A model generated the notes under the pieces. That model saw only the letters and a list, made by a program, of their open reading frames with translations. It did no database searches and had not been told where the DNA came from. This document shows, in pieces, positions 9,188 through 18,450 of a DNA stretch of 64,000 nucleotides (within the stretch, counting starts at the first letter, position 1; each line of letters begins with the position of its first letter). The DNA is from Paenibacillus sp. YN15. GTDB taxonomy: Bacteria > Bacillota > Bacilli > Paenibacillales > NBRC-103111. The stretch spans positions 1-64,000 of the forward strand of contig NZ_QMFA01000031.1 of assembly GCF_003285005.1 (NCBI RefSeq), written 5' to 3'. The position numbers were made by a program, and so were the translations under genes.

Positions 9188-10972
9188 GTGGGGCGAATCA
9201 GGTTTAAAATCCTTCTGCCATTTGTCTTAAGCTGCGTGATCCTTACCGGTTTGTTCGGTTGGTACAACATTGCTATGCTGCAGAGAAACACTGACCGTGA
9301 GCTGGCGCATTATGAAACGGAGCTGTTCCAGCAATACGATACCATGATCAAAAACCAGGTAGACACCGCTTATACTCTGTTGGAGTTCTATGACCGTCAG
9401 GCCGCCAGCAGCACCATGACCCGGGAGGAGGCCCAAATTTCCGCCCGCGAAGCGCTGAAAAGCCTGCGTTACGGGGAAACCGGCTATTTCTGGATTGACC
9501 GGACCGACGGCATTCTCATTGCCCATCCCATATCGCCGGAACAGGAGGGCACCAACCGCCTGGAGCTGAAGGATGCGGAGGGCACCGCCCTGATTCAAGG
9601 CATTATCAGCGCCGCCACAACCGGCAAGGATGGCGGCTACACCCAGTACCTGTGGGAAAAGCCCTTGACCGAAGGGGGAGCCAAGGTCACCTTGAAACGG
9701 GCCTATTCCCGCTATTTTGAACCGTACAAGTGGGTGATCAGCACAGGCAACTATGTGGATGACCTGCAGGGCATGGTGGAGTCCAAACGGAACCAGCTGA
9801 ATGACGACCGCGATGCCAGCATGAAGGCAACCCTTATCTTCATTGCGGGGATTTGCGCGGTTGTGGCCATGATCGGATATTGGGTCAGCTTCCGCATCTC
9901 CAAGCCGCTCCTGGCGATTGCCCGGGCCTTCCGCAAGGACGAGCAAAACCGCTATACCATTCGGGAGATTCCGGTGACCACCCGGGATGAAACCGGACAG
10001 GTGGCCGGCGCGTTGAACGAATGGACCGGACAGGTGCGCAGCTTTGTGCAGGAGGCCAGTGCCGCTACAGACCGGATAGCCGTACATATCGGCGAGATGG
10101 ATGATCTCACCGACGAAGTAAAGGGCATCGCCCAGGATACCGACGCACAAACCCGGGAGATGACGGAGACTATGGAGTTTGTCGCCCAGGCCTCCGACCA
10201 GATCGCAGTAGCCATGACTCAGGTGGAGCAGGCCATCGGGTCCATTGCCTTGCGGACGGAAAATGCGGCCTCCCTGGCCAACGAGTTCAGCCACCGGGCC
10301 CAATTGCTTCAGGAGCACTCCGCCGCCTCCATCCAACAGACCAAGGAAGTGTACGAAGCCACCCAGAATGATATGGACGAGGCCATGCTCCACTTGGAGA
10401 AGGTGAAGGAAATCGAGGCCTTGTCCCAGGAAATCTCCGGCATTGCCAGCCAGATTAATCTCCTGTCCCTGAATGCGGCCATCGAGAGCGCACGGGCCGG
10501 GGAAGCGGGCCGCGGCTTTGCGGTGGTGGCTTCGGAAATCCGTAAGCTGGCGGAGCATACGGAATCCACGGTCAAGCGGATAGAGGGGCTCACTGGGGTC
10601 ATCACCGGCTCCGTGGAAACCCTGGTACAATCCTCTTTGGGGATTAGCTTCTTTATTGGGAACGATGTCCTGGAGAGCTACGGATCGCTGATGGAGCATA
10701 GTGAAAAGTACCTGGAGGATGCCGGGCACATTCAAAATGTGATCATGGAGCTGTCCGCCACCTCCCAGGAAATCAGCGCCTCCTCCGTGGAGGTTACCCG
10801 GCAGACTGCGGATGTGGCGGAGCGGATTGCATTAAGCGCCCAATCCCTGGAGGGGATCAGCGCCCAATCCGGCGTCATCCTTCAAGATCTGAACCGGATG
10901 AAGGAAAGCTCCCGGGCCAATTTGGACAACATGATGCGGCTGAAGACGTTTGTGGATACGTTTAAGGCGTAA
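9188..10972 (+). CDS. Methyl-accepting chemotaxis protein with single-Cache sensor domain
   Basis: Membrane chemoreceptor that signals through CheW/CheA. The 594 residues show TM1 (about 6-26), a periplasmic-type sensor (about 30-200) with the sCache signature [21 protein letters not shown]2 (about 212-232), a HAMP linker, and a cytoplasmic signalling coiled coil whose tip reads [21 protein letters not shown]. The GTG start is used after GCGGGGAGTG. It is the only plus-strand gene in the first 38 kb, divergent from pabB and convergent with cysK, and it interrupts the pabB-cysK adjacency known from B. subtilis. The ligand is unknown. sCache domains often bind small organic acids, which is only a general guide. 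Confidence 0.93.
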   Translation: MGRIRFKILLPFVLSCVILTGLFGWYNIAMLQRNTDRELAHYETELFQQYDTMIKNQVDTAYTLLEFYDRQAASSTMTREEAQISAREALKSLRYGETGYFWIDRTDGILIAHPISPEQEGTNRLELKDAEGTALIQGIISAATTGKDGGYTQYLWEKPLTEGGAKVTLKRAYSRYFEPYKWVISTGNYVDDLQGMVESKRNQLNDDRDASMKATLIFIAGICAVVAMIGYWVSFRISKPLLAIARAFRKDEQNRYTIREIPVTTRDETGQVAGALNEWTGQVRSFVQEASAATDRIAVHIGEMDDLTDEVKGIAQDTDAQTREMTETMEFVAQASDQIAVAMTQVEQAIGSIALRTENAASLANEFSHRAQLLQEHSAASIQQTKEVYEATQNDMDEAMLHLEKVKEIEALSQEISGIASQINLLSLNAAIESARAGEAGRGFAVVASEIRKLAEHTESTVKRIEGLTGVITGSVETLVQSSLGISFFIGNDVLESYGSLMEHSEKYLEDAGHIQNVIMELSATSQEISASSVEVTRQTADVAERIALSAQSLEGISAQSGVILQDLNRMKESSRANLDNMMRLKTFVDTFKA

Positions 10973-11006
10973 AAGCGGAGGCCGGAATGCCTTTTATACA
11001 TAACCT

Positions 11007-11049
11007 AAAAAAGCTTGCCTGGACATAAAGCCCGGGCAAGCTTTTTTTA
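11007..11049. terminator. Bidirectional terminator between the chemoreceptor gene and cysK
   Basis: The arms AAAAAGCTTGCC and GGGCAAGCTTTTT form a strong hairpin with an A-run on one side and a T-run on the other, so it can end transcription from both converging genes. Confidence 0.85.
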
Positions 11050-11057
11050 TAGGCGGA

Positions 11058-11996
11058 TTAGTCTTCAAAGCTGTACAGCGGCGTGCTCAGGTAACGCTCG
11101 CCGTTGGAAGGCAATACGGCAATGACGCGTTTGCCTTTGCCCAATTGCTTGGCAACCTGCAGCGCGGCGAAGATGGCCGCCCCGGAGGAGATCCCGCCCA
11201 GAATGCCTTCCTCCTTGGCTACGCGGCGGGAGGTTTCGAAAGCGTCGTCGTTATCTACGGGAATGATCTGATCATAAATTTCGGTATTCAGAATATCCGG
11301 AACGAAGCCTGCGCCGATGCCTTGAATCTTGTGGGGGCCGGGTTTGCCGCCGGACAATACCGGAGACGCGCTGGGCTCCACGGCAATGATCTTGATGCCC
11401 GGGAAATTCTGCTTCAGCACTTCGCCTGTGCCGGTGATGGTGCCGCCGGTGCCGATGCCCGCAACGAAGGCATCCAGCTTGCCGTCAAAGCTCTTGATGG
11501 CTTCCACGATTTCCGGCCCTGTGGTTTCCCGGTGGACCTTAACGTTGGCCGGGTTCTTGAATTGTTGGGGAATAAAATAGGACGGGTTCTCCGCAGCAAG
11601 CTCTTCGGCTTTGCGGATCGCGCCCTTCATGCCTTCGGCTCCGGGAGTCAGCACCAGTTGGGCGCCGTAAGCGCGGAGCAGGTTCCGGCGCTCCAAGGAC
11701 ATGGTCTCCGGCATAACCAGGATGGCCTTGTAGCCCTTGGCTGCGGCCACCATGGCCAAGCCGATGCCCGTATTGCCCGAGGTGGGCTCCACAATGGTAT
11801 CGCCGGGCTTCAGCTTGCCTTCCTTCTCGGCAACCTCCACCATGCTGATGGCAATCCGGTCCTTGACGCTGGAGCCGGGGTTTTGGTATTCCAGCTTCAC
11901 ATAGATCTCCGCGCTGTCCTCGGGTACAATCCTGTTCAACCGCACAAGCGGTGTATCGCCGATCAAATCCGTAATATTCTGAACCAATCTAGCCAT
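11058..11996 (-). CDS. cysK: Cysteine synthase A (O-acetylserine sulfhydrylase)
   Basis: PLP enzyme that makes cysteine from O-acetylserine and sulfide. The 312-residue product has the PLP lysine in [11 protein letters not shown] (K45 from this start), the substrate loop [10 protein letters not shown], the phosphate-binding [12 protein letters not shown] and SSGAA near the C-terminus. The ATG at 11996 is chosen because AGGAGG lies 9 bases upstream; a TTG two codons earlier is too close to it. It has a strong promoter with an Rrf2-type palindrome just downstream of the -10. It follows the ppiC terminator, so it is probably monocistronic. Confidence 0.97.
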   Translation of the reverse strand: MARLVQNITDLIGDTPLVRLNRIVPEDSAEIYVKLEYQNPGSSVKDRIAISMVEVAEKEGKLKPGDTIVEPTSGNTGIGLAMVAAAKGYKAILVMPETMSLERRNLLRAYGAQLVLTPGAEGMKGAIRKAEELAAENPSYFIPQQFKNPANVKVHRETTGPEIVEAIKSFDGKLDAFVAGIGTGGTITGTGEVLKQNFPGIKIIAVEPSASPVLSGGKPGPHKIQGIGAGFVPDILNTEIYDQIIPVDNDDAFETSRRVAKEEGILGGISSGAAIFAALQVAKQLGKGKRVIAVLPSNGERYLSTPLYSFED

Positions 11997-12022
11997 GTCC
12001 AAATCCCTCCTGAGCTGGTATG

Positions 12023-12050
12023 GGTATTCCGAGTAATCTACTAGGTATTA
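12023..12050 (-). promoter_or_regulatory. Candidate Rrf2-family (CymR-like) operator of cysK
   Basis: An imperfect palindrome with half-sites CCTAGTA and TACTCGG (core 12029-12045), extended on both sides by GGTATT/ATACC-like bases, lies between the cysK -10 and the start codon. CymR, an Rrf2-family repressor, controls cysK in Bacillaceae. The assignment to CymR is inference. Confidence 0.45.
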
Positions 12051-12059
12051 TCTGTCTAC

Positions 12060-12088
12060 ATATTATCAAGCCAGGCTCAAATTGTCAA
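12060..12088 (-). promoter_or_regulatory. Sigma-A promoter of cysK
   Basis: On the minus strand the -35 is TTGACA (12088-12083), the spacer is 17 bases, and the -10 is TAATAT (12065-12060). It is followed at once by the palindromic operator candidate. Confidence 0.75.
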
Positions 12089-12126
12089 CTGGATTTCATC
12101 AGAAAATGGATTTCATCAGAAAAACC
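12089..12126. repeat. Short tandem duplication upstream of the cysK promoter
   Basis: The 17-base unit TGGATTTCATCAGAAAA occurs twice in immediate succession. It lies between the ppiC terminator and the cysK -35. It could be replication slippage; no function is evident. Confidence 0.6.
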
Positions 12127-12127
12127 A

Positions 12128-12167
12128 AAAAGGACCCCCAGGCTCAAAGAGCCAGTTCGGAGTCCTC
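12128..12167 (-). terminator. Terminator of ppiC
   Basis: On the minus strand a hairpin with outer arms GGACTCC / GGGGGTCC and inner arms GGCTC / GAGCC is followed by TTTTTGG. The hairpin overlaps the last codons of the gene. Confidence 0.75.
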
Positions 12168-13082
12168 AATCACCGTTTTGTATTTCGCACGCAGCATCTG
12201 GGTAATGTCCGCAAACGGCGGAGCCTTTTGGAGAGCCAGAATCCGGTGCACATTGGCCTTGATCTCCTCCGGCGTTCCCTTGCTGACCTCTTTTTTGTCC
12301 CTCAGCTTGATCACCGTGTAGCCTTCAGCCGTTTTAATGGGACCGGATATATCCCCCACCTTCATCTTGCATGCCGCCTTCAGCAGTTCCTGGGGGACAA
12401 ACGGGTCATTGTCCTCCAGCCAGCCCAAATCCCCGCCATCCGATGCAGTGGAGGTATCCAGAGAACGCTCTTTGGCCAGAAGCCCAAAGTCCTTGCCGGA
12501 GAGCGCCAGCTCCAGCGTCCGTTTGGCTTGCTCCTCCGTCTGGCTGACGATTTTCTGAATCCGCAGCTGGGAGGAGACAGCAAACTCTTCCGGGTGCTCT
12601 TTGATGTACTGGTTAATTTCCTGATCGCTTACTACAACTGCAGCCGTCGCAATTTTCTCCAAAATCAGCTTGTAGTACACGTCCTCGCGGATGTCTTCCT
12701 TGGACATGCCCAATTGGCTCTTCATGGAATCGTAGAACTGCTCCTCGCTGTCATACCCCTGGCTCATACGGGTCAATTCCGCATCCAGCTCTTCCCGGCT
12801 GATCTTGATCTTCTGCTCCTCCGCCTCCAGCCGCAGAACCTCCTGGTCCAGCAGTTGGCTGAGCAGCTCCGCTCCATATTTCTGAAGCAGCTGCTGCTCC
12901 AGAATGCCCAGCTTGAACTCCTTGCTGCCGACTCTGGCTACTACCCGCTCTCCCGCAGCGGGGTCAGGCGGAGCCACCTCATCGCTGCCGGCCATCCCGT
13001 CCCTTGCAACCATTAGGCCCAGCACCAGCACCGCGGCCCCCAGACAGCCGACAAGCCCCCATAACAGCTTGATGTTTCTCAT
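12144..13082 (-). CDS. Membrane-anchored PpiC-type peptidyl-prolyl isomerase
   Basis: A 312-residue extracytoplasmic foldase. An N-terminal uncleaved signal/TM helix (about 5-26) is followed by a SurA-N-like helical region (about 60-150) and a parvulin domain (about 165-265; RIQKIVSQTEEQ, GGDLGWLEDNDPF, GPIKTAEGYTVIKL). No lipobox cysteine is seen, unlike the PrsA at 52052. It occupies the B. subtilis yacD position between hslO and cysK. Substrates are unknown; folding of exported proteins is the family role. Confidence 0.92.
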   Translation of the reverse strand: MRNIKLLWGLVGCLGAAVLVLGLMVARDGMAGSDEVAPPDPAAGERVVARVGSKEFKLGILEQQLLQKYGAELLSQLLDQEVLRLEAEEQKIKISREELDAELTRMSQGYDSEEQFYDSMKSQLGMSKEDIREDVYYKLILEKIATAAVVVSDQEINQYIKEHPEEFAVSSQLRIQKIVSQTEEQAKRTLELALSGKDFGLLAKERSLDTSTASDGGDLGWLEDNDPFVPQELLKAACKMKVGDISGPIKTAEGYTVIKLRDKKEVSKGTPEEIKANVHRILALQKAPPFADITQMLRAKYKTVIEDSELAL

Positions 13083-13104
13083 CCCATTCTCCTCTTTACA
13101 TCCC

Positions 13105-13139
13105 GAGAGCTTTCCGAAGGAAAGCTGGCTTCGTAAGCA
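13105..13139 (-). repeat. Repeated hairpin element, copy 1 (before ppiC)
   Basis: A hairpin with arms AGCTTTCC / GGAAAGCT (13107-13125) is followed by GGCTTCGTAAGCAT. The same composite occurs at 14107-14142 and 59882-59916. In all three, read on the minus strand, a GCTTACG-type segment comes first, then the hairpin, then the ribosome site of the next gene. In this copy the spacing to the ppiC start is slightly longer. Confidence 0.65.
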
Positions 13140-13204
13140 TTCCCTGGCGCTTCAATGTCCCGGATGTCTTTCTCTCTGCTCCTGCCCTTGGTGGCCGTTG
13201 TCCT

Positions 13205-14095
13205 TTAATAATCCCCCGTGCTTCTGATGTGCTCAATCACGCCGCGCAGTTCCGGCTCCTGAAATAAATACGCTTCATTGCAGTAATGGCAGCGAAGCTC
13301 CACCTGGCCGTCTTCCTCCACCAGACGCTCCAGCTCCTTTGTCCCCAGGCTGATGAGGGTGCCCATCACCTTTTCCCGGGAGCACTTGCAGGTGAGGGAG
13401 AGCTCCATAGTATCCAAGATCCTGACGGAGCCCAGGACCGTTGCCAAAATTTCATCCAGCTCCAGCCCCTGCTCCAAGAGGGTGGTAATGGGCGGCAAGG
13501 CCGAGAGCTTTTCTTCAATTTCATCGATCTCTTCGTCAGACAGTCCCGGAAGAAGCTGAATAATGAAACCTCCGGCGGCGTTCACCTTATAATCGCCTTT
13601 GCCGAATAGAACACCCAGCGCCACAGCGGAGGGGGTCTGCTCCGATTTGGCGAAATAATAGGTGAAGTCCTCCGCCAGCTCACCGGACACAATAGGTACA
13701 CTGCCGCGGTAAGGCTCCTTCAAGCCCAGATCCTTGGTCACATACAGAAAGCCGTCCGTACCCACGGCTGCGGCAACGTCCAGCTTGCCTACAGCGTTGG
13801 GCCCCACATCCACCTGCGGTTCGTCAACATACCCCCTGACCTCCCCCCGGGCATTGGCGTCCACCACAATCTGTCCGATGGGCCCGCCGCCCTTCACCTG
13901 CACCACCAGCCGTTCCTCGCCCTTCAGCATGGCGCCCATCATGGCAGCGGCCGTAATGGAACGACCCAAGGCCGCTACAGCGGTCGGCGAAGCCTGATGA
14001 CGCTCTTTCCATTCCTCCACCATTTGCGTTGTTCTGGCTGCGAAGGCGCGAACCTGGCCGTTCCAGGCCGTCGCCCTGATCAATACGTTATCCAT
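13205..14095 (-). CDS. hslO: Hsp33 redox-regulated chaperonin
   Basis: Cytoplasmic holdase activated by oxidation of a zinc-bound cysteine cluster. The 296-residue product has the C-terminal CKC ... CHYC zinc motif (about residues 236-271), the substrate-binding N-terminal domain and the GGFIIQLLPG segment. It sits between coaX and ppiC as in B. subtilis (yacC). The start ATG follows AGGAGG closely and is preceded by a copy of the hairpin element at 14107-14142. Confidence 0.96.
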   Translation of the reverse strand: MDNVLIRATAWNGQVRAFAARTTQMVEEWKERHQASPTAVAALGRSITAAAMMGAMLKGEERLVVQVKGGGPIGQIVVDANARGEVRGYVDEPQVDVGPNAVGKLDVAAAVGTDGFLYVTKDLGLKEPYRGSVPIVSGELAEDFTYYFAKSEQTPSAVALGVLFGKGDYKVNAAGGFIIQLLPGLSDEEIDEIEEKLSALPPITTLLEQGLELDEILATVLGSVRILDTMELSLTCKCSREKVMGTLISLGTKELERLVEEDGQVELRCHYCNEAYLFQEPELRGVIEHIRSTGDY

Positions 14096-14106
14096 GGTAC
14101 CTCCTG

Positions 14107-14142
14107 AGGGCTTTCCGTGAGGAAAGCCTGCATCGTAAGCTT
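14107..14142 (-). repeat. Repeated hairpin element, copy 2 (before hslO)
   Basis: Arms GGCTTTCC / GGAAAGCC around GTGA (14109-14128), followed by TGCATCGTAAGCTT. It fills the 50-base gap between the coaX stop and the hslO ribosome site (AGGAGG). It is the cleanest of the three copies with respect to spacing from the ribosome site. Confidence 0.7.
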
Positions 14143-14145
14143 AAA

Positions 14146-14913
14146 CTAAGGGCGGTTGCGTTCGTATATGAGCCGCAAACCCTGCAGCGTGAGAATGGGA
14201 TTAATCACGTCAATGCTCCGGGCTTCCTCGGCAATCAGCTCCGCCAAACCTCCGGTGGCCACCACAGTGGGTTTGGTGCCGAACTCTTCCTTGATCCGCC
14301 GGACGATGCCGTCCACCTGGCCGGCATAGCCGAAGATAATTCCTGCCTGCATGGATGTAACGGTATTACGCCCTACCGTGCTTTTCGGTTTCACCAGTTC
14401 AATCCGCGGCAGCTTGGCGGCCCGCTGATACAGGGCTTCCGTAGAGATGGCGATGCCGGGAGCAATGGCGCCTCCGATATATTGGGACTTTTCATCGATA
14501 TAGCAAAAGGTGGTGGCTGTGCCGAAATCCACGATGACCAGGGGCGGGCCGTATATCTCCAGCGCCGCCACCGCGTTTACAATCCGGTCGGCGCCGACCT
14601 CCCGGGGATTTTCATAACGGACGCTTAATCCCGTCTTAATGCCGGGGCCTACAATAAGCGGCTCGCAGCCGATATATTTGCGGCACATGCTCTCCAAAGC
14701 AAACATCAAGGGCGGCACAACGGAGGAAATGATGACTCCCTCCACCGACTCCAGCGCCAAGCCCTTATGATTGAAAAGGCCGAAGAGAGCCATGCCGTAT
14801 TCATCCGCCGTAGCCTGGCGGTTGGTGCTGATCCGCCAGTTGTGGACAAGGGTTTTGCCTTTAAAAAGCCCAAGCACAATATTGGTATTGCCTACATCCA
14901 CAACGAGAATCAT
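14146..14913 (-). CDS. coaX: Type III pantothenate kinase
   Basis: First step of coenzyme A synthesis, phosphorylating pantothenate; the type III enzyme is feedback-insensitive. The 255-residue ASKHA-fold protein shows [10 protein letters not shown] (phosphate 1), [21 protein letters not shown] (phosphate 2 region) and [12 protein letters not shown] (adenosine motif). It starts 3 bases after the nadC stop and is followed by hslO, so it is probably in one transcript with the nad genes. Confidence 0.96.
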   Translation of the reverse strand: MILVVDVGNTNIVLGLFKGKTLVHNWRISTNRQATADEYGMALFGLFNHKGLALESVEGVIISSVVPPLMFALESMCRKYIGCEPLIVGPGIKTGLSVRYENPREVGADRIVNAVAALEIYGPPLVIVDFGTATTFCYIDEKSQYIGGAIAPGIAISTEALYQRAAKLPRIELVKPKSTVGRNTVTSMQAGIIFGYAGQVDGIVRRIKEEFGTKPTVVATGGLAELIAEEARSIDVINPILTLQGLRLIYERNRP

Positions 14914-14916
14914 GGG

Positions 14917-15783
14917 TCAGGCCTTCCTTTCATTCAAATCCAGGCTGATATCCAGCGCTTGCACCGAATAGGTCAGCCGGCCCACGGAAATCACATCCAC
15001 ACCCGTCTCGGCAATGCCGCGGATGGTGGACAGATTCACATTCCCGGAGGCCTCTACCAGAATATGCGGCATTTTTGCTTTCAGAATGCCCACAGCCTGG
15101 CTCATATCCGCCGGTTTCATATTATCCAGCATAATGATGTCCGGACCTGCCGCCATGGCTTCCTCCAGTTGGGCGAAACCCTCCACCTCCACCTCGATTT
15201 TCATGGTGTGGGGAATTTGGCTTCTGGCGGCGGCAACCGCTTGAGCGATGCCTCCGGCGCCTTTGATGTGGTTGTCCTTGATCATCACCGCGTCATACAG
15301 GCCGAAGCGGTGATTATGCCCGCCGCCCACACGGACAGCGTATTTCTCCAGCATCCGGTGCCCGGGTGTGGTTTTGCGGGTATCCACAAGCCGCGTCGGC
15401 AGCCCCTCCAATGCATCCACGTATTCCCGGGTGCGGGTGGCAATGCCGGACAAACGCTGCATCAGATTCAAGGCAAGGCGCTCGCCCAAGAGAATGCTGC
15501 GGATGCTGCCGTAAACCTCCGCCAGAACGTCGCCCTTGGCGATTCGTTCCCCGTCTTGCCGGACGGGGCGGAACGTCAGGGAGGGGTCCACTACACGGAA
15601 CACGGCTTCGGCTACGGGAATACCCGCCAGAACGCCGTCCTCCTTCACATGGATGATGCCCTTGCCCTCCCGGTCCTCCGGTATGGTCGTCAATGTGGTA
15701 ATATCTCCGGAGCCGATATCCTCCTCCAGCCATAGACGAATCTGGCCTTCCAGGGCCCGCATGTTCAAGAATGGGTTAGACAT
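14917..15783 (-). CDS. nadC: Quinolinate phosphoribosyltransferase (decarboxylating)
   Basis: Converts quinolinate and PRPP to nicotinate mononucleotide. The 288-residue product has EDIGSGDITT at the N-terminus, RLSGIATRTREYV, VDTRKTTPGHR, HNHRFGLYDAVMIKDNH and EVEVEGFAQLEEA, all family signatures. It overlaps the nadB stop by 8 bases and abuts coaX. NAD biosynthesis, cytoplasm. Confidence 0.97.
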   Translation of the reverse strand: MSNPFLNMRALEGQIRLWLEEDIGSGDITTLTTIPEDREGKGIIHVKEDGVLAGIPVAEAVFRVVDPSLTFRPVRQDGERIAKGDVLAEVYGSIRSILLGERLALNLMQRLSGIATRTREYVDALEGLPTRLVDTRKTTPGHRMLEKYAVRVGGGHNHRFGLYDAVMIKDNHIKGAGGIAQAVAAARSQIPHTMKIEVEVEGFAQLEEAMAAGPDIIMLDNMKPADMSQAVGILKAKMPHILVEASGNVNLSTIRGIAETGVDVISVGRLTYSVQALDISLDLNERKA

Positions 15784-17398
15784 CGGAAATTCGCTCCTCT
15801 ATTACACCTTTTTCACGGTTGAAAACCACATGCTTGCGCCACACCAGATCATCCCGTTCCGGGAAATCATCCCGGTAGTGGCCGCCTCTGCTCTCCTCGC
15901 GGATCTCTGCCGCACGGGTGATGAGAAGAGCGCAGGTGAGCATGTTGGCGAACTCCAGCTCCTCCCGCTTGGTCAGGGCGGACTCGAAGATGGGCATCTG
16001 CCGCTTCAGCTCTTCGTAGCCCTTTTGCAAGCCTTTGGCATTGCGCTTCAGGCCGGCATAACGGACCAGGATTTTCTGCAGCTTCAGGCGCTTCTCCACA
16101 ATCGCCTGGTGGACAGGCTCCTTGCGCTGGAGGTTCTCCAGCTCGTCGGGAAGCGGAACCTTATCCGTGAGCTGCAGCACTTTGTTTACAATCCGCCGTC
16201 CAAAGACGATGGCTTCGGACAGGCTGTTGCTGGCCAGACGGTTAGCCCCATGCACACCGGTGGAGGAAACCTCCCCACAGGCAAACAACCGCTTAAGGGT
16301 AGTTTCCCCAAAGAGATCCGTTTCCACCCCGCCCATCATATAGTGGGCCGCAGGCGCCACGGGAATCCAGTCCGTAGCCAGATCAAGGCCGAATTGCATG
16401 CAGGTTTCATAAATGGTGGGGAAGCGGTTTTTGACCATTTCTGCCGATTCATGGGTAATGTCCAGATATACAAAGGTGGATTTGGTGAGTTCCATTTCGC
16501 TGACGATGGCCCGGGCCACGATGTCCCGCGGCGCCAGCTCCAGCTGGGGATGGTATTTCTCCATAAAGCGTTCGCCGCGGATATTCCGGAGCACGGCCCC
16601 TTCACCGCGGACCGCCTCTGAAATGAGGAACCGGGGAGCCCCGGGATAACAAAGAGAGGTAGGGTGGAACTGGATGAATTCCACATCCCGCACGGAAGCG
16701 CCCGCGCGGTACGCAATGGCCATGCCGTCGCTGGTGGCCACCTCCGGGTTGGTGGTGTAGCGGTAGAGCTGGCCTGCTCCGCCGGAGCACAATACGGTAG
16801 CGGAGCCGTGAACGATGACTTTCTCCCCGGTGGGTTTGATGACCAGGGCGCCGCAGCATTCACCGTGGTTAGTGATCAGGTCGACGACAAAATGATCATG
16901 CCATATTTCGATATTCGGATGCCTCAAGGCCTTCTCCGACAACGCTCTGACAATCTCCGCGCCGGTAGCGTCGCCGTGGGCATGGAGAATGCGCCGCATG
17001 CTGTGGGCCCCTTCCTGGGTCAGGGCCAGCTCCCCGTTCTCCAGGTCAAACTGGGTGCCCAGCCTGATCAGATCACGGACGCCATGGGGGCCCTCCTGAA
17101 CCAGCACATCCACTGCGGCATGGTCGCACAGGCCGGCTCCGGCAATCAGCGTGTCCTGGCGGTGATACGCAAAGGAATCCTCATCGGAAATAACGGCCGC
17201 AATGCCGCCCTGGGCATAGCGGGTATTGCTCTCAGTGAGCGCCTTCTTGGTGATCATCAGCACCTTGCGCTCTTTTGCCGCCTTAATGGCGGCGAACAAG
17301 CCGGCAATACCGGCTCCGATGATAATCACATCCGCCTCCACACGGGGCAACTGGTTGACATCCACATCCATCAAATAACGGGGGATCATCTTATTCAC
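15776..17398 (-). CDS. nadB: L-aspartate oxidase
   Basis: FAD enzyme oxidising L-aspartate to iminoaspartate, which NadA uses at once. The 540-residue product has the dinucleotide-binding motif IIGAGIAGLFAAI near residue 26, SNTRYAQGGIAAV, the central VEFIQFHPTSL and the C-terminal GVHGANRLASNSLSEA of the succinate dehydrogenase/fumarate reductase flavoprotein family. It comes after nadA and its end overlaps nadC. A 13-bp perfect hairpin lies between nadA and nadB. Confidence 0.97.
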   Translation of the reverse strand: MNKMIPRYLMDVDVNQLPRVEADVIIIGAGIAGLFAAIKAAKERKVLMITKKALTESNTRYAQGGIAAVISDEDSFAYHRQDTLIAGAGLCDHAAVDVLVQEGPHGVRDLIRLGTQFDLENGELALTQEGAHSMRRILHAHGDATGAEIVRALSEKALRHPNIEIWHDHFVVDLITNHGECCGALVIKPTGEKVIVHGSATVLCSGGAGQLYRYTTNPEVATSDGMAIAYRAGASVRDVEFIQFHPTSLCYPGAPRFLISEAVRGEGAVLRNIRGERFMEKYHPQLELAPRDIVARAIVSEMELTKSTFVYLDITHESAEMVKNRFPTIYETCMQFGLDLATDWIPVAPAAHYMMGGVETDLFGETTLKRLFACGEVSSTGVHGANRLASNSLSEAIVFGRRIVNKVLQLTDKVPLPDELENLQRKEPVHQAIVEKRLKLQKILVRYAGLKRNAKGLQKGYEELKRQMPIFESALTKREELEFANMLTCALLITRAAEIREESRGGHYRDDFPERDDLVWRKHVVFNREKGVIEERISDV

Positions 17399-17417
17399 CT
17401 GTCTCTAACAAGGAAGT

Positions 17418-17448
17418 AGCGCATGCTACTTAACCAGTAGCATGCGCT
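17418..17448. repeat. Perfect 13-bp inverted repeat at the nadA-nadB junction
   Basis: Arms AGCGCATGCTACT and AGTAGCATGCGCT around a 5-base loop. It covers the last nadA codons and the stop. There is no U-run, so it is not a standard terminator. It could limit readthrough or protect the nadA message. Confidence 0.7.
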
Positions 17449-18364
17449 CTAATGACAATCGTGCTTGATCAGCAATATGAGGCGGAACATAAATCTGAGG
17501 CGACAGCGTCTCCAGACATTTGGCGACCTTCTTCAGATTGTTCACCTTCATGTTGGGGCATACCAGATATTTGGTTGCGAAGTGAAAGGTTTTGTGGGGG
17601 CTGTCCAGGCGCAGCTGATAGCCTGTCCCATCCTCGGTGCCTACAATAAACTCCTGGCAATCGGACTCCTTGCAATATTTGATAATGGCGGTAGTGCTGC
17701 CGACAAAATCCCCCAGCTTCACCACCTCCGGCCGGCACTCGGGGTGCACGACGAACTGGGCGTGAGGGTATTGGGCCTTCATCTCCTCTACATCCCGGAC
17801 GGTGAGCATGTCATGGGTGTTGCAATAGCCTTCCCAGATAATCAGCTTCTTGTCGGTATGCTTCTGCACATAGTCGCCGAGATTCTTGTCCGGCACCCAG
17901 ATCACTTCCTCGGCGTCCACGGACTCAATCACCTTGATGGCATTGGCGGAGGTGCAGCAGATATCCGTTTCCGCCTTCACCTCGGCGGAGGTGTTGATAT
18001 ACGCCACCACCTTGGCGTTAGGATGCTGGGCCTTGAGCTTCTTCAAGCCGTCCACATTCACCATATCGGCCATGGGACAGCCGGCCCGTTCGTCAGGGAT
18101 CACCACCGTCTTATTGGGGGCCAGAATCTTGGCGGATTCACCCATAAAATGGACGCCGCAAAATACGATGACATCCGCATCGGTGGAGGCGGCCTTCTGC
18201 GCCAGCAGGAAGGAATCGCCCCGGAAATCGGCAATTTCTTGTATCTCATCCCGTTGGTAATAATGGGCAAGGATTATCGCGTTGCGCTCCTTCTTCAATT
18301 GAAGAATGCGCTCCTTCAAGAGCCGGTCCTGCTCAGCTTTGTGTGCACGGGCCTGAGCTTCCAT
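17426..18364 (-). CDS. nadA: Quinolinate synthase A
   Basis: 4Fe-4S enzyme condensing iminoaspartate with dihydroxyacetone phosphate to quinolinate. The 312-residue form has the three cluster cysteines expected in the family (in DERAGCPMAD, TDICCTSANA or nearby, and VVHPECRPEV) plus LAHYYQRDEIQEIAD near the N-terminus. The ATG at 18364 is chosen because AGGAGG lies upstream of it; the frame's upstream ATG at 18388 contains that ribosome site. First gene of the nad operon, with its own promoter and after the ftsH terminator. Confidence 0.96.
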   Translation of the reverse strand: MEAQARAHKAEQDRLLKERILQLKKERNAIILAHYYQRDEIQEIADFRGDSFLLAQKAASTDADVIVFCGVHFMGESAKILAPNKTVVIPDERAGCPMADMVNVDGLKKLKAQHPNAKVVAYINTSAEVKAETDICCTSANAIKVIESVDAEEVIWVPDKNLGDYVQKHTDKKLIIWEGYCNTHDMLTVRDVEEMKAQYPHAQFVVHPECRPEVVKLGDFVGSTTAIIKYCKESDCQEFIVGTEDGTGYQLRLDSPHKTFHFATKYLVCPNMKVNNLKKVAKCLETLSPQIYVPPHIADQARLSLERMLLVK

Positions 18365-18450
18365 CGTATTGAAAGACCTCCTTCGCATGTTGCCTGCACT
18401 GGTGACGGAGATTAAGAGGCGAAAAAAACCGCTTTGCGCATTCGCCTAAG

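Noticed and set aside
17418-17448. Terminator between nadA and nadB
   Set aside because: No U-run follows on the minus strand, and nadB would then lack a promoter.
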